64,000 bases of DNA from an uncultured Bellilinea sp. (GTDB taxonomy: Bacteria; Chloroflexota; Anaerolineae; Anaerolineales; Anaerolineaceae). Where the stretch lies: assembly GCA_938040735.1 (NCBI GenBank), contig CALHYE010000021.1, forward strand, positions 1 to 64,000. The letters run 5' to 3'. Below are positions 1-8,056 of this stretch, one piece after another (positions within the stretch are counted from its first letter, which is position 1; each line of letters starts with the position of its first letter). Below the pieces are notes generated by a model. The model ran no database searches and was not told where the DNA came from. It saw only the letters and a program-made list of their open reading frames with translations. A program made the translations under genes and the position numbers.

Positions 1-157
1 CATTCACCGCCGCTTGAATGGTGGTGTAATCACAACCACTGCTGCAAACCGTGATAGTTGCCGCCGAAACCGGTTGGGCGGACGGCACGACCAACCACAG
101 GCCGCCGACCAAAGCCAGAATCAGGCTCAATTGAATCAGAAAACGTATCGCTTTCAT
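1..157 (-). CDS. Secreted protein, N-terminal fragment (beta-helix type)
   Basis: Only the first 52 codons are in the window; the gene runs off the left edge. The ATG at 157 follows a clear AGGAGG ribosome binding site at 172-167. The protein starts with MKAIRF, has a hydrophobic segment of about 16 residues and an A-Q-P-V-S-A-A region suited to signal peptidase I, so it is likely exported. The mature start, with TITVCSSGCDYTTIQAAV, resembles the opening of secreted right-handed parallel beta-helix proteins (polymorphic outer membrane or choice-of-anchor types). The function is not known. The 11-bp repeat array at 253-318 lies upstream and may control it. Confidence 0.7.
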   Translation of the reverse strand, partial: MKAIRFLIQLSLILALVGGLWLVVPSAQPVSAATITVCSSGCDYTTIQAAVN

Positions 158-252
158 CCTTAAAATCCTCCTCTTTTGAAAAAACAAAAAACCAATTGGA
201 TTTCCAGAATTTGATGAAAAACAGGAACCGCTTTCCCCCTTGATGCACCTCC

Positions 253-318
253 ATAAAAATTGCGTAAATTCTCAGTAAATTCCCCGTAAATCCTGCGTAA
301 ATTCAACATAAATTTTAG
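253..318. repeat. Six tandem 11-bp direct repeats, likely response-regulator operator
   Basis: Units begin at 253, 264, 275, 286, 297 and 308, exactly 11 bp apart. The middle four begin GTAAAT and the outer two begin ATAAA. Read on the minus strand this is TTTAC or TTTAT followed by about 6 variable bases. Direct repeats at 11-bp (one helical turn) spacing are the usual binding pattern of OmpR/PhoB/PhoP-family response regulators. The array ends 95 bp upstream of the minus-strand secreted protein gene and 160 bp upstream of the crp-like gene. Within the 321-bp gap 158-478 the rest shows only TTAA motifs spaced 10 bp apart at 342-365 and the promoter next to the crp-like gene. Confidence 0.7.
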
Positions 319-463
319 CAAAACCGGCAGCGTTCGTCAACTTAAAAGCGGTTAAGAATCCTTAAAAATCGGCTTTACCGCCCGGTCGGGAAATTGATCA
401 CTCCAAGGATATGACATTCGGCTTAAGCGAAGAATGCCGATGACCCGCTGATGGGTTAAGTCG

Positions 464-472
464 TGCTAAAAT
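464..472 (+). promoter_or_regulatory. Extended -10 promoter of a leaderless crp-like gene
   Basis: TGCTAAAAT is an extended -10 element (TGn plus TAAAAT at 467-472). The expected start of transcription, about 7 nt downstream, falls on the A of the ATG at 479. There is no ribosome binding site between them, so the mRNA is probably leaderless. No good -35 is visible, which fits an extended -10 promoter. Confidence 0.5.
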
Positions 473-478
473 TTCTTT

Positions 479-1174
479 ATGCCCTTTCAACCCGTCGCCC
501 GCCCGGAAGACCTGACTCTCTTCAAAAACTTATCCGCAGAAGAGATTCGCTCCATCCTGAACGCCGCCCGCCCGCAGCATCTTGAAGCGGGAGAATTTTA
601 CTTCCTGCAGGACGACCCCGCCGAAGCCTTTTACATCCTCATCAGCGGAAAAGTCCGCCTTTTACAATTTACCCCAGACGGTCAGCAAACTCTCCTTCGC
701 ATCATTGTTCCGGTTACCCCCTTTGGCGCGGTTGCCCTGGCCGAAGATGAGGTGTATCCGGTTTCCGCTCAGGCCGTCGAGCCTTGCGCGGCGTTGGTAT
801 GGGGCAAAACCCTCTTGAACCAGCTGCTTAGCCGGTACCCGCGGTTGGCAGTCAACGCGGTAAAAATTATGGCGGAACATGTTCAGGAATTTCAACAGCG
901 TTTCACCGAAATTGCCACCCAACGGGTTGAACGCCGGCTGGCGCGCATGATTCTTCGTCTCGCTCATCAAACCGGCGTCAAGACCCCGCAGGGTGTCGAA
1001 GTCAATTTACCGCTTTCTCGTCAGGATTTAGCCGAGATGGTCGGCACAACCCTCTACACCGTCAGCCGAACGCTCTCGCAGTGGGAATCGCAAGGCCTGA
1101 TTCGAGCCGGCCGTGAGCGCATCCTCATCCTTCATCCACATGGATTGGTCAAAATAGCCGAAGAAGAAACCTGA
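479..1174 (+). CDS. Crp/Fnr-family transcriptional regulator
   Basis: A 231-residue protein with an N-terminal cyclic-nucleotide-binding-type beta-roll (about 15-125, FYLQDDPAEAFYILISGKVR), a dimerisation helix and a C-terminal winged helix (about 150-225, with LSRQDLAEMVGTTLYTVSRT as the recognition helix region). It lacks the N-terminal cysteine cluster of Fnr, so direct Fe-S oxygen sensing is unlikely. The ligand cannot be told from the sequence. It is followed after 69 bp by a small DUF1858 gene on the same strand; such regulators often sit with redox or nitrosative-stress genes. The start is fixed by the promoter, which implies a leaderless message. Confidence 0.9.
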   Translation: MPFQPVARPEDLTLFKNLSAEEIRSILNAARPQHLEAGEFYFLQDDPAEAFYILISGKVRLLQFTPDGQQTLLRIIVPVTPFGAVALAEDEVYPVSAQAVEPCAALVWGKTLLNQLLSRYPRLAVNAVKIMAEHVQEFQQRFTEIATQRVERRLARMILRLAHQTGVKTPQGVEVNLPLSRQDLAEMVGTTLYTVSRTLSQWESQGLIRAGRERILILHPHGLVKIAEEET

Positions 1175-1243
1175 ATCCCGCCCTCAAAGTTGCTCAGGAG
1201 CAAAGATAATGGCGGTTTTTCAAGGTATGATCAGAATAGAACC

Positions 1244-1480
1244 ATGATCAGCCAACCCGAAAATAAGATTCTCCCCGAATCCCGCATCGGTGATTTAATG
1301 CGAAAGTATCCCGGCGCCATACCGGTTTTCTTACGCCACCGCATGGTTTGCGTCGGCTGCTGGATGGCAAAATTCGACACGGTTGCGGATGCCGTTTGGA
1401 ATTACGGGCTGGATATGGAAACTTTCCTGTGGGAATTGAATCAATCGGTTGATTCTTCTCCGCCTGATGGCGCTGAATGA
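1244..1480 (+). CDS. DUF1858 domain protein
   Basis: A 78-residue protein with the DUF1858 pattern: a short helix (IGDLMRKYPGAIPVFLRHRM) and a CVGC motif followed by AKFDTVADA. This domain is found alone or fused to hybrid-cluster and other redox proteins; its C-x2-C pair is thought to be redox-active or metal-binding. I chose the ATG at 1244 because homologues start just before this domain; an upstream TTG at 1190 in the same frame would add 18 residues without family support. The last 40 bp overlap the 3' end of the convergent gene at 1441-2022. Confidence 0.8.
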   Translation: MISQPENKILPESRIGDLMRKYPGAIPVFLRHRMVCVGCWMAKFDTVADAVWNYGLDMETFLWELNQSVDSSPPDGAE

Positions 1481-2022
1481 GCAGCAGCCATCGCGGCAAA
1501 GCCATTTCTTAATTCTGCAAAATCCAATAATTTTCCACCAAATCCCTTTTGCATCCGCTCGGCATCCCGCCGGTCGGCAAATACCAGCGCGCTTGGGGTA
1601 CAACAAATCCTTATTTGTGATTCCAGTAGATAATACCCGCGCGGCAAATCCACCACCGTTTCGTATAAAAAATCCACCCCCAAGCCGGCGTTGAGACCCC
1701 TCTCTCTGTGCATCAATCCCATGCCGCAGTGAACGCAGCACGCAAAAACCGTTTCTCCCGAATCCGAAAAAAGGGTCAAACGGGTTCGGCTAGGGCATTC
1801 TTTACCGCAATACCCGCAAATTTCCTTTCGAGACTCGCTACGACGAGCGGTCACCACTCCGCCATGAACCCGCTGGATTAAACCGCTCGCCTCCAGGGCG
1901 CTTAAGTCGCGATGAACGGTCATTGTGGAGACATTCAAAAGCCGGGTCAATTCACGAACCGTTATCCCTTGCTTTTGAGCAACCAGCTCGATGATTTTTT
2001 GATGGCGAAGATCACGAATCAT
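1441..2022 (-). CDS. DeoR-type HTH protein with NosL-like metal-binding C-terminus
   Basis: A 193-residue protein. Residues 1-58 are a DeoR-type winged helix (QGITVRELTRLLNVSTMTVH then LSALEASGLIQRVHGGV). The sugar-phosphate sensor domain of normal DeoR proteins is missing. In its place are two Cys pairs (CGYCGKEC and CCVHCGM) and a segment with an ICC motif and LVFADRRDAERMQKGFGGK, which resembles the NosL/copper-binding fold. It faces a PCuAC copper chaperone gene across a shared 92-bp promoter region, so a metal-responsive (copper) regulator is a reasonable inference. The metal is not proven. The 3' end overlaps the DUF1858 gene by 40 bp. Confidence 0.7.
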   Translation of the reverse strand: MIRDLRHQKIIELVAQKQGITVRELTRLLNVSTMTVHRDLSALEASGLIQRVHGGVVTARRSESRKEICGYCGKECPSRTRLTLFSDSGETVFACCVHCGMGLMHRERGLNAGLGVDFLYETVVDLPRGYYLLESQIRICCTPSALVFADRRDAERMQKGFGGKLLDFAELRNGFAAMAAAHSAPSGGEESTD

Positions 2023-2062
2023 TGGACATCATCCTTGTTTTTCATACAAATGCGATATATTT

Positions 2063-2075
2063 TGGTATAATTATA
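2063..2075 (+). promoter_or_regulatory. Extended -10 promoter with palindrome before the copper chaperone gene
   Basis: TGGTATAAT (TATAAT at 2066-2071) is an extended -10. It is embedded in the perfect 10-bp palindrome TATAATTATA (2066-2075), an AT-rich dyad in the divergent region between the HTH/NosL-like gene and the PCuAC gene. A regulator bound there would block the promoter. The start of transcription would be near 2078, 37 bp before the ATG. Confidence 0.5.
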
Positions 2076-2114
2076 ACATATATTAACATTTCTTATCATT
2101 CACGGAGAACAATT

Positions 2115-2615
2115 ATGAAAAAATGGATCATCCTGATTGCCTTACTGGTCATTTTGGCAGCCTGCTCGGCTCCAGTCCAAAGCGGGATAACCGTTCAAGA
2201 TGCCTGGGCGCGCGCAGCATCGGCATCCGGCAGCATGACCGCCCCAAACGAAAACATGCAGCGCTCCGGCGGCATGGGACACAGCGAAAATTCCATGAGC
2301 GGTTCCAACAGCGCAATTTACATGGTGATTTATAATCAATCTAATGAAAACGATCGTTTATTAGCCGCCAAAACCAATGTTGCCAAAACGGTTGAAATTC
2401 ATCAAACCCGCATGGAAAACGACATCATGATGATGCAAAAAGTTGAAGCGATTGAGATACCCGCCAACGGCAAAGTGGACCTCAAACCCGGCGGTTATCA
2501 CATCATGTTGATTAATCTCCAACAAGACCTGAAGGCAGGGGAAAAAATTCCATTTACCCTGGTTTTTGAAAAACAGGGCGAGATCAACCTCGAAGCTGAG
2601 GTTCGAATGCCTTAA
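2115..2615 (+). CDS. PCuAC-family copper chaperone lipoprotein
   Basis: A 166-residue protein with a lipoprotein signal (KKWIILIALLVILAAC, lipobox LAAC, Cys at residue 17) and one PCuAC (DUF461) domain. The domain keeps the copper site: H in VEIHQTRM, M further on, then H-x-M in GGYHIMLIN. This family delivers Cu(I) to the CuA centre of cytochrome oxidase outside the membrane. An insertion rich in Met, Ser and Gly (about 38-65, including MQRSGGMGHSENSM) could add Cu(I) ligands. The ATG at 2115 follows GGAG; an in-frame upstream start at 2022 lacks a signal peptide and is rejected. Confidence 0.9.
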   Translation: MKKWIILIALLVILAACSAPVQSGITVQDAWARAASASGSMTAPNENMQRSGGMGHSENSMSGSNSAIYMVIYNQSNENDRLLAAKTNVAKTVEIHQTRMENDIMMMQKVEAIEIPANGKVDLKPGGYHIMLINLQQDLKAGEKIPFTLVFEKQGEINLEAEVRMP

Positions 2616-2699
2616 GAGCAAGACCGCCGGGGAGTGGTTTTGGGGTCAAATTTCACTCCCCGGCATCAAAATTGCACCATCGCAGGGGGAAAATCAACG

Positions 2700-4364
2700 A
2701 TGAGCGAAACTCAACAAAACCAACAGATTGACTTGAAAAACACGGCAACAGCCCAAAAAATTGAAGCGCTGCTTCGAAGAACCGGCCCCTTAACCCAAAG
2801 CAACCCCAAAAGAGCGCTTGAACTGGCTCGCGAAGCGGCGCGACTGGCCGGTGAAAATGCGCCTTCAAGTTTAGAACACCGAAAAGTGCTTGGGCGGGCT
2901 TTAATTGCTCAGGGAAAAGCCCTGCTGGAACTGGACGGCTACGACCAGGCGATTCCCTGCTACATTAGCGCCCTGGAATGCTTCAACCCGGCGGTTGACA
3001 GCGTCGAAACCGCTGAAGCGTTACTGGGTCTCGGCAGTGGCATGATGATCATGGGATCTTACCCCGAAGGGCTTCAATATCTGATGCGCGCGCTCTCTGC
3101 CTTTCAAAATCTGAAGGATCAAAGCGGGGAAGCCGCTGTCCGAATTCAGCTGGGCAAACTTTACCTGCTATTAGGCGAAGCCGAGAAAGCCTTACCCCAC
3201 CTTGAAACCGCCCTCGATCTGGCTCAGTATCTGACCGACTTGAAACTGGAAGCCCCGGTTCAGGTGTATCTCAGTCAGGCATTTTCCGAATGCGGACGTC
3301 ATCAAAGCGCCGTCCAGGCCGGATTACGCGGCGTGGAAATCTACCAGAATTTAGGCATTCATCGCGGCGAAGTGGAAGCCCTCAACACCTTGGGGGAGGT
3401 GTATTTCAAACGAAATGAATATGGGCTGGCCCTCAATTTTTTTCAACTCTCAGCCGATGTAGCCAAAAAGTTCGATAAACGCCTTGAACTGGTCAGAGCC
3501 TATCGGAAAATCGGGCTGATTCACCTGGCCGTCGGCAACATTTCTCAATCAGTGGATTCCTTACAATCCGCATTGACCCTTGCGAGCGAAATCAACGCCC
3601 AGGTTGAACTGATGGAATGTCATCAGGCATTGGCACAGGCTTATAAAAAAGCCGAGAATTACCCCCAAGCCCTCGAAGCGTACGAAAATTACATTTCGGT
3701 ATATCAAATCGTTTATAACGAGGAAAAAGACCGCCGATTAAGAACCCTGGAAGTGATTCACGAGGTAGAGAACGCTCGCAAAGATGCCGAAATTTACCAA
3801 CTCAGAAATGTTGCCCTGCAAAAAGAAATCGAGGAACGCAAAAAGGCTCAGGCAGCCCTGGAACGACTGGCCACCCAGGACCCGCTGACCGGGATTGCCA
3901 ACCGGCGTTACTTTTTAGAGATTGCTTCACGGGTCATTGAACAGGCCAGACGCTACCAGCGCCCGGTATCCATTGTGATGATTGATGTGGATCACTTCAA
4001 GGAAATGAATGACACCTTCGGACATAAAACTGGCGATAAGGTGTTAATTCATATCACCCGCTGCATGCAAGCCGCGCTGCGCAAGGTGGATATCCTCGGA
4101 CGGTACGGCGGCGATGAATTTGTGATTCTCTTGCCCGAAACCACTCAGGAAGGCGCCAGGAGACTGACCGAGCGCTTGAGACAAGCCATCGCTCAGCAGT
4201 CCATCACCGCCGGCGGAGTTTCTATACCCATCACCCTGAGTATCGGGTTAGCCAGCAATGTAAAAGAACCCGCCCTGTCCCTGGATGAACTCCTCCAGCG
4301 GGCAGACCGGGCGCTTTATGATTCAAAATTGAACGGCCGCGATCAGGTGACATTTTACGAGTAA
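2700..4364 (+). CDS. TPR-repeat diguanylate cyclase (GGDEF)
   Basis: About 554 residues. Residues 15-350 are a row of TPR-like helical pairs (for example ALLGLGSGMMIMGSYPEGLQ). A coiled-coil linker follows (about 360-395), then a GGDEF domain (about 400-552) beginning DPLTGIANRRYF. The catalytic motif GGDEF is intact at 470-474, and RKVD at 461-464, five residues upstream, is a proper RxxD inhibitory site. It should make cyclic di-GMP from two GTP and be feedback-inhibited. There are no membrane segments, so it is cytoplasmic; the TPR part probably binds a protein partner. The ATG at 2700 has an AGGGGGA binding site; a GTG at 2634 is in frame but lacks one. Confidence 0.92.
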   Translation: MSETQQNQQIDLKNTATAQKIEALLRRTGPLTQSNPKRALELAREAARLAGENAPSSLEHRKVLGRALIAQGKALLELDGYDQAIPCYISALECFNPAVDSVETAEALLGLGSGMMIMGSYPEGLQYLMRALSAFQNLKDQSGEAAVRIQLGKLYLLLGEAEKALPHLETALDLAQYLTDLKLEAPVQVYLSQAFSECGRHQSAVQAGLRGVEIYQNLGIHRGEVEALNTLGEVYFKRNEYGLALNFFQLSADVAKKFDKRLELVRAYRKIGLIHLAVGNISQSVDSLQSALTLASEINAQVELMECHQALAQAYKKAENYPQALEAYENYISVYQIVYNEEKDRRLRTLEVIHEVENARKDAEIYQLRNVALQKEIEERKKAQAALERLATQDPLTGIANRRYFLEIASRVIEQARRYQRPVSIVMIDVDHFKEMNDTFGHKTGDKVLIHITRCMQAALRKVDILGRYGGDEFVILLPETTQEGARRLTERLRQAIAQQSITAGGVSIPITLSIGLASNVKEPALSLDELLQRADRALYDSKLNGRDQVTFYE

Positions 4365-4372
4365 ATTTTTCC

Positions 4373-4888
4373 TCAGCCGCAACTATCGCAGCCGCTGGTC
4401 GAACCGCAGGCGGCGCACCCACCCCCGACCCGGCCAGCGATCAACTCAGCGTCGGTGGCTTCTCTAAGCCCTGCAATTCGGACAAAAAACCGCAACGCCT
4501 TACCGGCTAAAGGATGATTCGTGTCAATCTTGACCACCTCATCCCCCAAACCAGTAATTCGAGCGTTGAGAATTTGCCCCTGCTCGGTGCGAACCCGGAA
4601 GGGATAACCAATCTCAAATGGAAACGAGGGCGGAAATTGCGATTTTGGCAGTTCAAAAACCCCCTCCGGATGGTAAGGCCCGTACGCATCCTCGGGTTCG
4701 ACCACAATCTCTTTCTCGTCACCCACCCTTAAGCCAGTTAGTTGGCTTTCCAACCCGTTGATGATATTGTTGAACCCGTGCAGATACTCTAACGGGATGC
4801 CTCTCGAATCGTCAACCATTTCACCGTCAACCCATAAGCCATATTCAAGTCCAACAACGACCCCATTTTGTACCGAGTCAATTTCCAT
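4373..4888 (-). CDS. SlyD-like FKBP peptidyl-prolyl isomerase
   Basis: A 171-residue FKBP-type isomerase with the insert-in-flap layout of SlyD: an FKBP half (GVVVGLEYGLWVDGEMVDD, LTGLRVGDEKEIVVEPEDAYG), an IF-type chaperone domain, and the closing strand (NHPLAGKALRFFVRIAGLR). The tail contains GGGCAACGSTSGCDSCG, a Cys-rich stretch like the metal-binding tail of SlyD, which in Escherichia coli supplies nickel. It probably helps protein folding in the cytoplasm and may bind metal. The ATG at 4888 has an AAGGA site; an upstream in-frame start at 4987 gives an atypical extension. The gene ends 8 bp from the convergent GGDEF gene. Confidence 0.88.
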   Translation of the reverse strand: MEIDSVQNGVVVGLEYGLWVDGEMVDDSRGIPLEYLHGFNNIINGLESQLTGLRVGDEKEIVVEPEDAYGPYHPEGVFELPKSQFPPSFPFEIGYPFRVRTEQGQILNARITGLGDEVVKIDTNHPLAGKALRFFVRIAGLREATDAELIAGRVGGGCAACGSTSGCDSCG

Positions 4889-4939
4889 TCCATATTCCTT
4901 GAAATCGTGAAAAATGTTATAAAAGATAAAGTAAATCCA

Positions 4940-4945
4940 ATTATA
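4940..4945 (-). promoter_or_regulatory. Probable -10 box of the SlyD-like gene
   Basis: On the minus strand, TATAAT (4945-4940) lies 52 bp before the ATG at 4888. The -35 is weak (TTTCAG about 18 bp upstream). The 97-bp divergent region is very AT-rich and must also hold the promoter of the amine oxidase gene. Confidence 0.4.
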
Positions 4946-4985
4946 CCCGAATAATATTTTTGGCTGAAATTTCAGAGGTGCATAC

Positions 4986-6428
4986 ATGAACCCATACCTG
5001 TTCGATGAGGCGAAATACCTGGAATGGATTAATCGAGGATTGCCCCAAACACCCCATGCCCCAAAAGTACTGATTGCAGGGGCAGGCGTAGCCGGTTTAG
5101 TAGCGGGCAGGGAATTAAAGCGGGCAGGTTATCAGGTTCAAATCATCGAAGCTCAGCAGCGAGTAGGCGGCCGCATCCTGACATTGCGTCATCCCTTTTC
5201 GGATGGTCTCTTTGCGGAGGCTGGCGCGATGCGCGTTCCCAAAAATCATTTATTGACTTTAGCTTATATAGATAAATTTGGACTCAATACGGCTCCTTTT
5301 ATCAACTACCATCCATCGGCCTACATTTTCATCAATGGCAAAAAAATTCGAAGGGGTGAGGAAGAACAAACCACGGAATTTTTTGGATATGAGTTAACCC
5401 CCACGGAAAAACAAAAAAGCGCAGAAGAATTGTGGCTCGAAGCAATCCAACCTTTTATCAGGAAAGTCGCAAAAGAAGGTTCTTCTGCATGGGACTCGAT
5501 CGTCCGAGAATATGACGAGTATTCCGTGCGGGAATTTTTAGAAATTAAAGGCTGGTCCGAAGCCGCCATTGAACGTTTCGGTTTGCTCTTCAATCAGGAA
5601 GCCATCATGAATTCATCCTTTTTAGAGTTATTGAGGGAAGAAGTCGGTCAATACTATAAAGAGATGGTCACCATTGAAGGAGGCATGGATCAACTACCCA
5701 ATGCGTTCTTAAGCGATCTTCGAGAAAATATCTGGTTTGGTCAAAAAATTACCGCCATTGAGCAAAACGAGTCTTCGGTAACTTTTCACATTCGTTCGAT
5801 TTCCGGGAAGCATTCCCTAACTGGCGATTTTGCCATTATCACTCTTCCATTCCCGGTTTTACGCCATATCGAAACCATCCCTCCCTTCAGTCCCGCCAAA
5901 CAGAAAGCCATTCGACAGTTACACTATGACGCGTCAGCCAAAATTTTTCTTCAATTTCGCAGGCGTTTTTGGGAAGAAGAAGGGATTACGGGAGGCGGGA
6001 CGGTCACTGACATGGCTATACGCAATCTATATTATCCACAACCTCATCATCAAACCAAGCGAGGTGTTTTGTTAGCCTCTTACACCTGGGGCGAAGATGC
6101 TCAGCGCTGGGGATCCCTGCCGCCGGATGAGAGACTTCGGCAAGCGCTTGAAAATGTCACCGCTATTCACCCGCTTGCACAAGATGAATTTGAGGTCGGT
6201 CACTCCTACATGTGGCATGATGACGAATTTGCCGGCGGAGCCTTTGCGTTGTTTGACCCCGGTCAACAATCCTTACTCCATAACCATATCTACCGGCACG
6301 AGGGCAGAATTTACTTCGCGGGCGAGCACACCTCGTTAATTCATGCCTGGATCCAAGGCGCCATTGAATCGGGATTGAGAGCGGCCTTTGAAATTACCCA
6401 AGCCGCCGCCTTTACCCCCCTGGAGTGA
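4986..6428 (+). CDS. Flavin-containing amine oxidase family protein
   Basis: A 480-residue FAD enzyme. The dinucleotide-binding motif is at about 29-60 (VLIAGAGVAGLVAGRELKRA, then the ribose-binding E in IIEAQQRVGGR). The substrate half and the C-terminal FAD motif (IYFAGEHTS then AWIQGAIESGLRAA) match the monoamine oxidase / L-amino acid oxidase family. It probably oxidises an amine or amino acid, giving an imine and hydrogen peroxide; the substrate cannot be predicted. No signal peptide is present. The start is supported by AGAGGTG seven bases upstream. It is transcribed away from the SlyD-like gene. Confidence 0.85.
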   Translation: MNPYLFDEAKYLEWINRGLPQTPHAPKVLIAGAGVAGLVAGRELKRAGYQVQIIEAQQRVGGRILTLRHPFSDGLFAEAGAMRVPKNHLLTLAYIDKFGLNTAPFINYHPSAYIFINGKKIRRGEEEQTTEFFGYELTPTEKQKSAEELWLEAIQPFIRKVAKEGSSAWDSIVREYDEYSVREFLEIKGWSEAAIERFGLLFNQEAIMNSSFLELLREEVGQYYKEMVTIEGGMDQLPNAFLSDLRENIWFGQKITAIEQNESSVTFHIRSISGKHSLTGDFAIITLPFPVLRHIETIPPFSPAKQKAIRQLHYDASAKIFLQFRRRFWEEEGITGGGTVTDMAIRNLYYPQPHHQTKRGVLLASYTWGEDAQRWGSLPPDERLRQALENVTAIHPLAQDEFEVGHSYMWHDDEFAGGAFALFDPGQQSLLHNHIYRHEGRIYFAGEHTSLIHAWIQGAIESGLRAAFEITQAAAFTPLE

Positions 6429-6507
6429 AGCCCTTTAACCCATTCAGATTGGACGATCGCTTGAAATTAAACCAATGATCCGTTATTGTGACTCTGGTGA
6501 GTAATCA

Positions 6508-6993
6508 ATGAACGCCGAGAAAACCCAATCTCAAATTTTTACTGACGAAGTCCTTCCCTCTTTGTTTCATAATTCCCCCGGACAATTTTTACAATTTTTA
6601 TACCGCGACGGAAATAAATTTTTGTCCTTTTACTGGAAATTGGCCGGCGAAAAATGCCCATCCGAATTGAAGCGCGACTCGTTTGGACTGAACTATTACT
6701 TTCGCGAACCCGCCAGCCGAATTCTTATTACGATGATTTTGCTGCCCGAACCCATTCAAGACGGAGAATCTTACTTCTCCGCTTTAATCTACCGCCCCGA
6801 CCGCCGCATCTTGTTTGTTGCGGATACAACCAAAATTATCAACCTGGAAAAATACAGCCCGTCAGAAAACCCCACCGGCACTCTCATGGTGGAATGGACG
6901 CGCAGAAAAGTGCGCGAAGTCATCGGCAGCGGCCCGGCCCCATATCAGGAAGAATTTTACCGGGCTGTCATTGAACAGATTCGCGAGAGTTGA
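6508..6993 (+). CDS. Conserved-looking hypothetical protein
   Basis: A 161-residue protein I do not recognise. It has no signal peptide or membrane segment. It is a mixed alpha/beta sequence with strands such as ASRILITMILLPEP and RRILFVADTTKIINLE and a C-terminal helix ending AVIEQIRES. It lies 79 bp after the amine oxidase on the same strand and ends 6 bp from the convergent MscS-like gene, so it may be in one transcript with the oxidase. Base composition matches its neighbours. Confidence 0.75.
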   Translation: MNAEKTQSQIFTDEVLPSLFHNSPGQFLQFLYRDGNKFLSFYWKLAGEKCPSELKRDSFGLNYYFREPASRILITMILLPEPIQDGESYFSALIYRPDRRILFVADTTKIINLEKYSPSENPTGTLMVEWTRRKVREVIGSGPAPYQEEFYRAVIEQIRES

Positions 6994-6999
6994 TTTTGG

Positions 7000-8046
7000 T
7001 TAATTTTGACGGGTGTAAACGACCTGAGTAGGATACGCAAATTGGATACCAAACTCATGAAATTTTCGGTAAATTTCATAATTGATTGCTTGTTGTACGT
7101 CCATGAAATAGCGAAAATCACTGGTTTCCACAAAATAAACAATTTCAAAGTTTAATGAAAAATTCCCATACTCTTTAAAATGCGCTCTGTCAAAGGTCAC
7201 CTCAGGCTTACTGGAAATAATTTCCTCCAATATTTTCGGGATTCTTTCAAGATTTTCAAGAGATGTTTCGTAGGTTACCCCAAGGGTAAATAATGCTCTC
7301 CTGCGGTCCATGCGCCTGAAATTTTGGATTCGGCTGGAAAGCAGGTCAGAATTTGAGAATATCAACTGTTCGCCGCTCAGGCTTCTCAATCGGGTACTTT
7401 TTAACCCTATCTTCTCAACCGTCCCGATAAAATCTCCGGATTTGATCGTATCCCCGATTACAAAGGGTTTATCCAGAGCAATCGAAACCGAACTAAACAA
7501 ATCGCTGAGGATATTTTGAACCGCCAAACCAACCGCAATCCCGCCAATTCCCAAACCGGCAATCAAGGTCGTAATTTCGACGCCCGGCAGGTTATCCAGA
7601 ATGATCAAAATAACAAAAATCCAAACTCCAATTTTTAGAATCACCCCCACAACACTCAGGGTTGTTTTTTGTTCACCCCCCACATCATCTCTGACGGATT
7701 TTTGCTCAACCCAAAAATCAATCAAGCCTAAGATCCAGAAACCCACCTGCAACAATACCACCGTAACCGTAATGATGGAACGGATAGATTGTAAAGGTTC
7801 GCTTAATTCCAAAAACAAGCTTCCAACATAAATGCTCAGCCATACCAAAAACCATATTTTGATTTTTTGGATGATTCGATAAATCAAGGTGAAACTTTGA
7901 AATTTAGAAGACTCTGACTTCCTTTTGAAAACTGAACTGAAAATTCTCCTCAGCAGCTCAAAAAGGACAAAAGCAGCCAGCAAGGCCGCCAATGCAAACA
8001 ACCAGTTATCCAGATGATTATTGAAAATTAATCGGTCAAGGGTCAT
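7000..8046 (-). CDS. MscS-family mechanosensitive channel
   Basis: A 348-residue membrane protein. Hydrophobic segments near 15-35, 65-85, 95-115 and 140-160 precede the pore helix and the MscS beta domain (GLGIGGIAVGLAVQNILSDLFSS, then PFVIGDTIKSGDFIGTVEKIGLKSTRLR). The C-terminal alpha/beta domain follows. Such channels open under membrane tension and release solutes during osmotic downshock. It lies 10 bp downstream of the giant HD-GYP sensor gene and is probably co-transcribed with it. Confidence 0.92.
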   Translation of the reverse strand: MTLDRLIFNNHLDNWLFALAALLAAFVLFELLRRIFSSVFKRKSESSKFQSFTLIYRIIQKIKIWFLVWLSIYVGSLFLELSEPLQSIRSIITVTVVLLQVGFWILGLIDFWVEQKSVRDDVGGEQKTTLSVVGVILKIGVWIFVILIILDNLPGVEITTLIAGLGIGGIAVGLAVQNILSDLFSSVSIALDKPFVIGDTIKSGDFIGTVEKIGLKSTRLRSLSGEQLIFSNSDLLSSRIQNFRRMDRRRALFTLGVTYETSLENLERIPKILEEIISSKPEVTFDRAHFKEYGNFSLNFEIVYFVETSDFRYFMDVQQAINYEIYRKFHEFGIQFAYPTQVVYTRQN

Positions 8047-8056
8047 TGTATCAGGA

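Noticed and set aside
341-370. TTAA motifs spaced 10 bp apart
   Set aside because: Three short AT-rich matches are too weak to call a separate operator.
1190-1243. Longer start (TTG 1190) for the DUF1858 gene
   Set aside because: The added 18 residues do not match the family; the ATG at 1244 begins at the domain edge.
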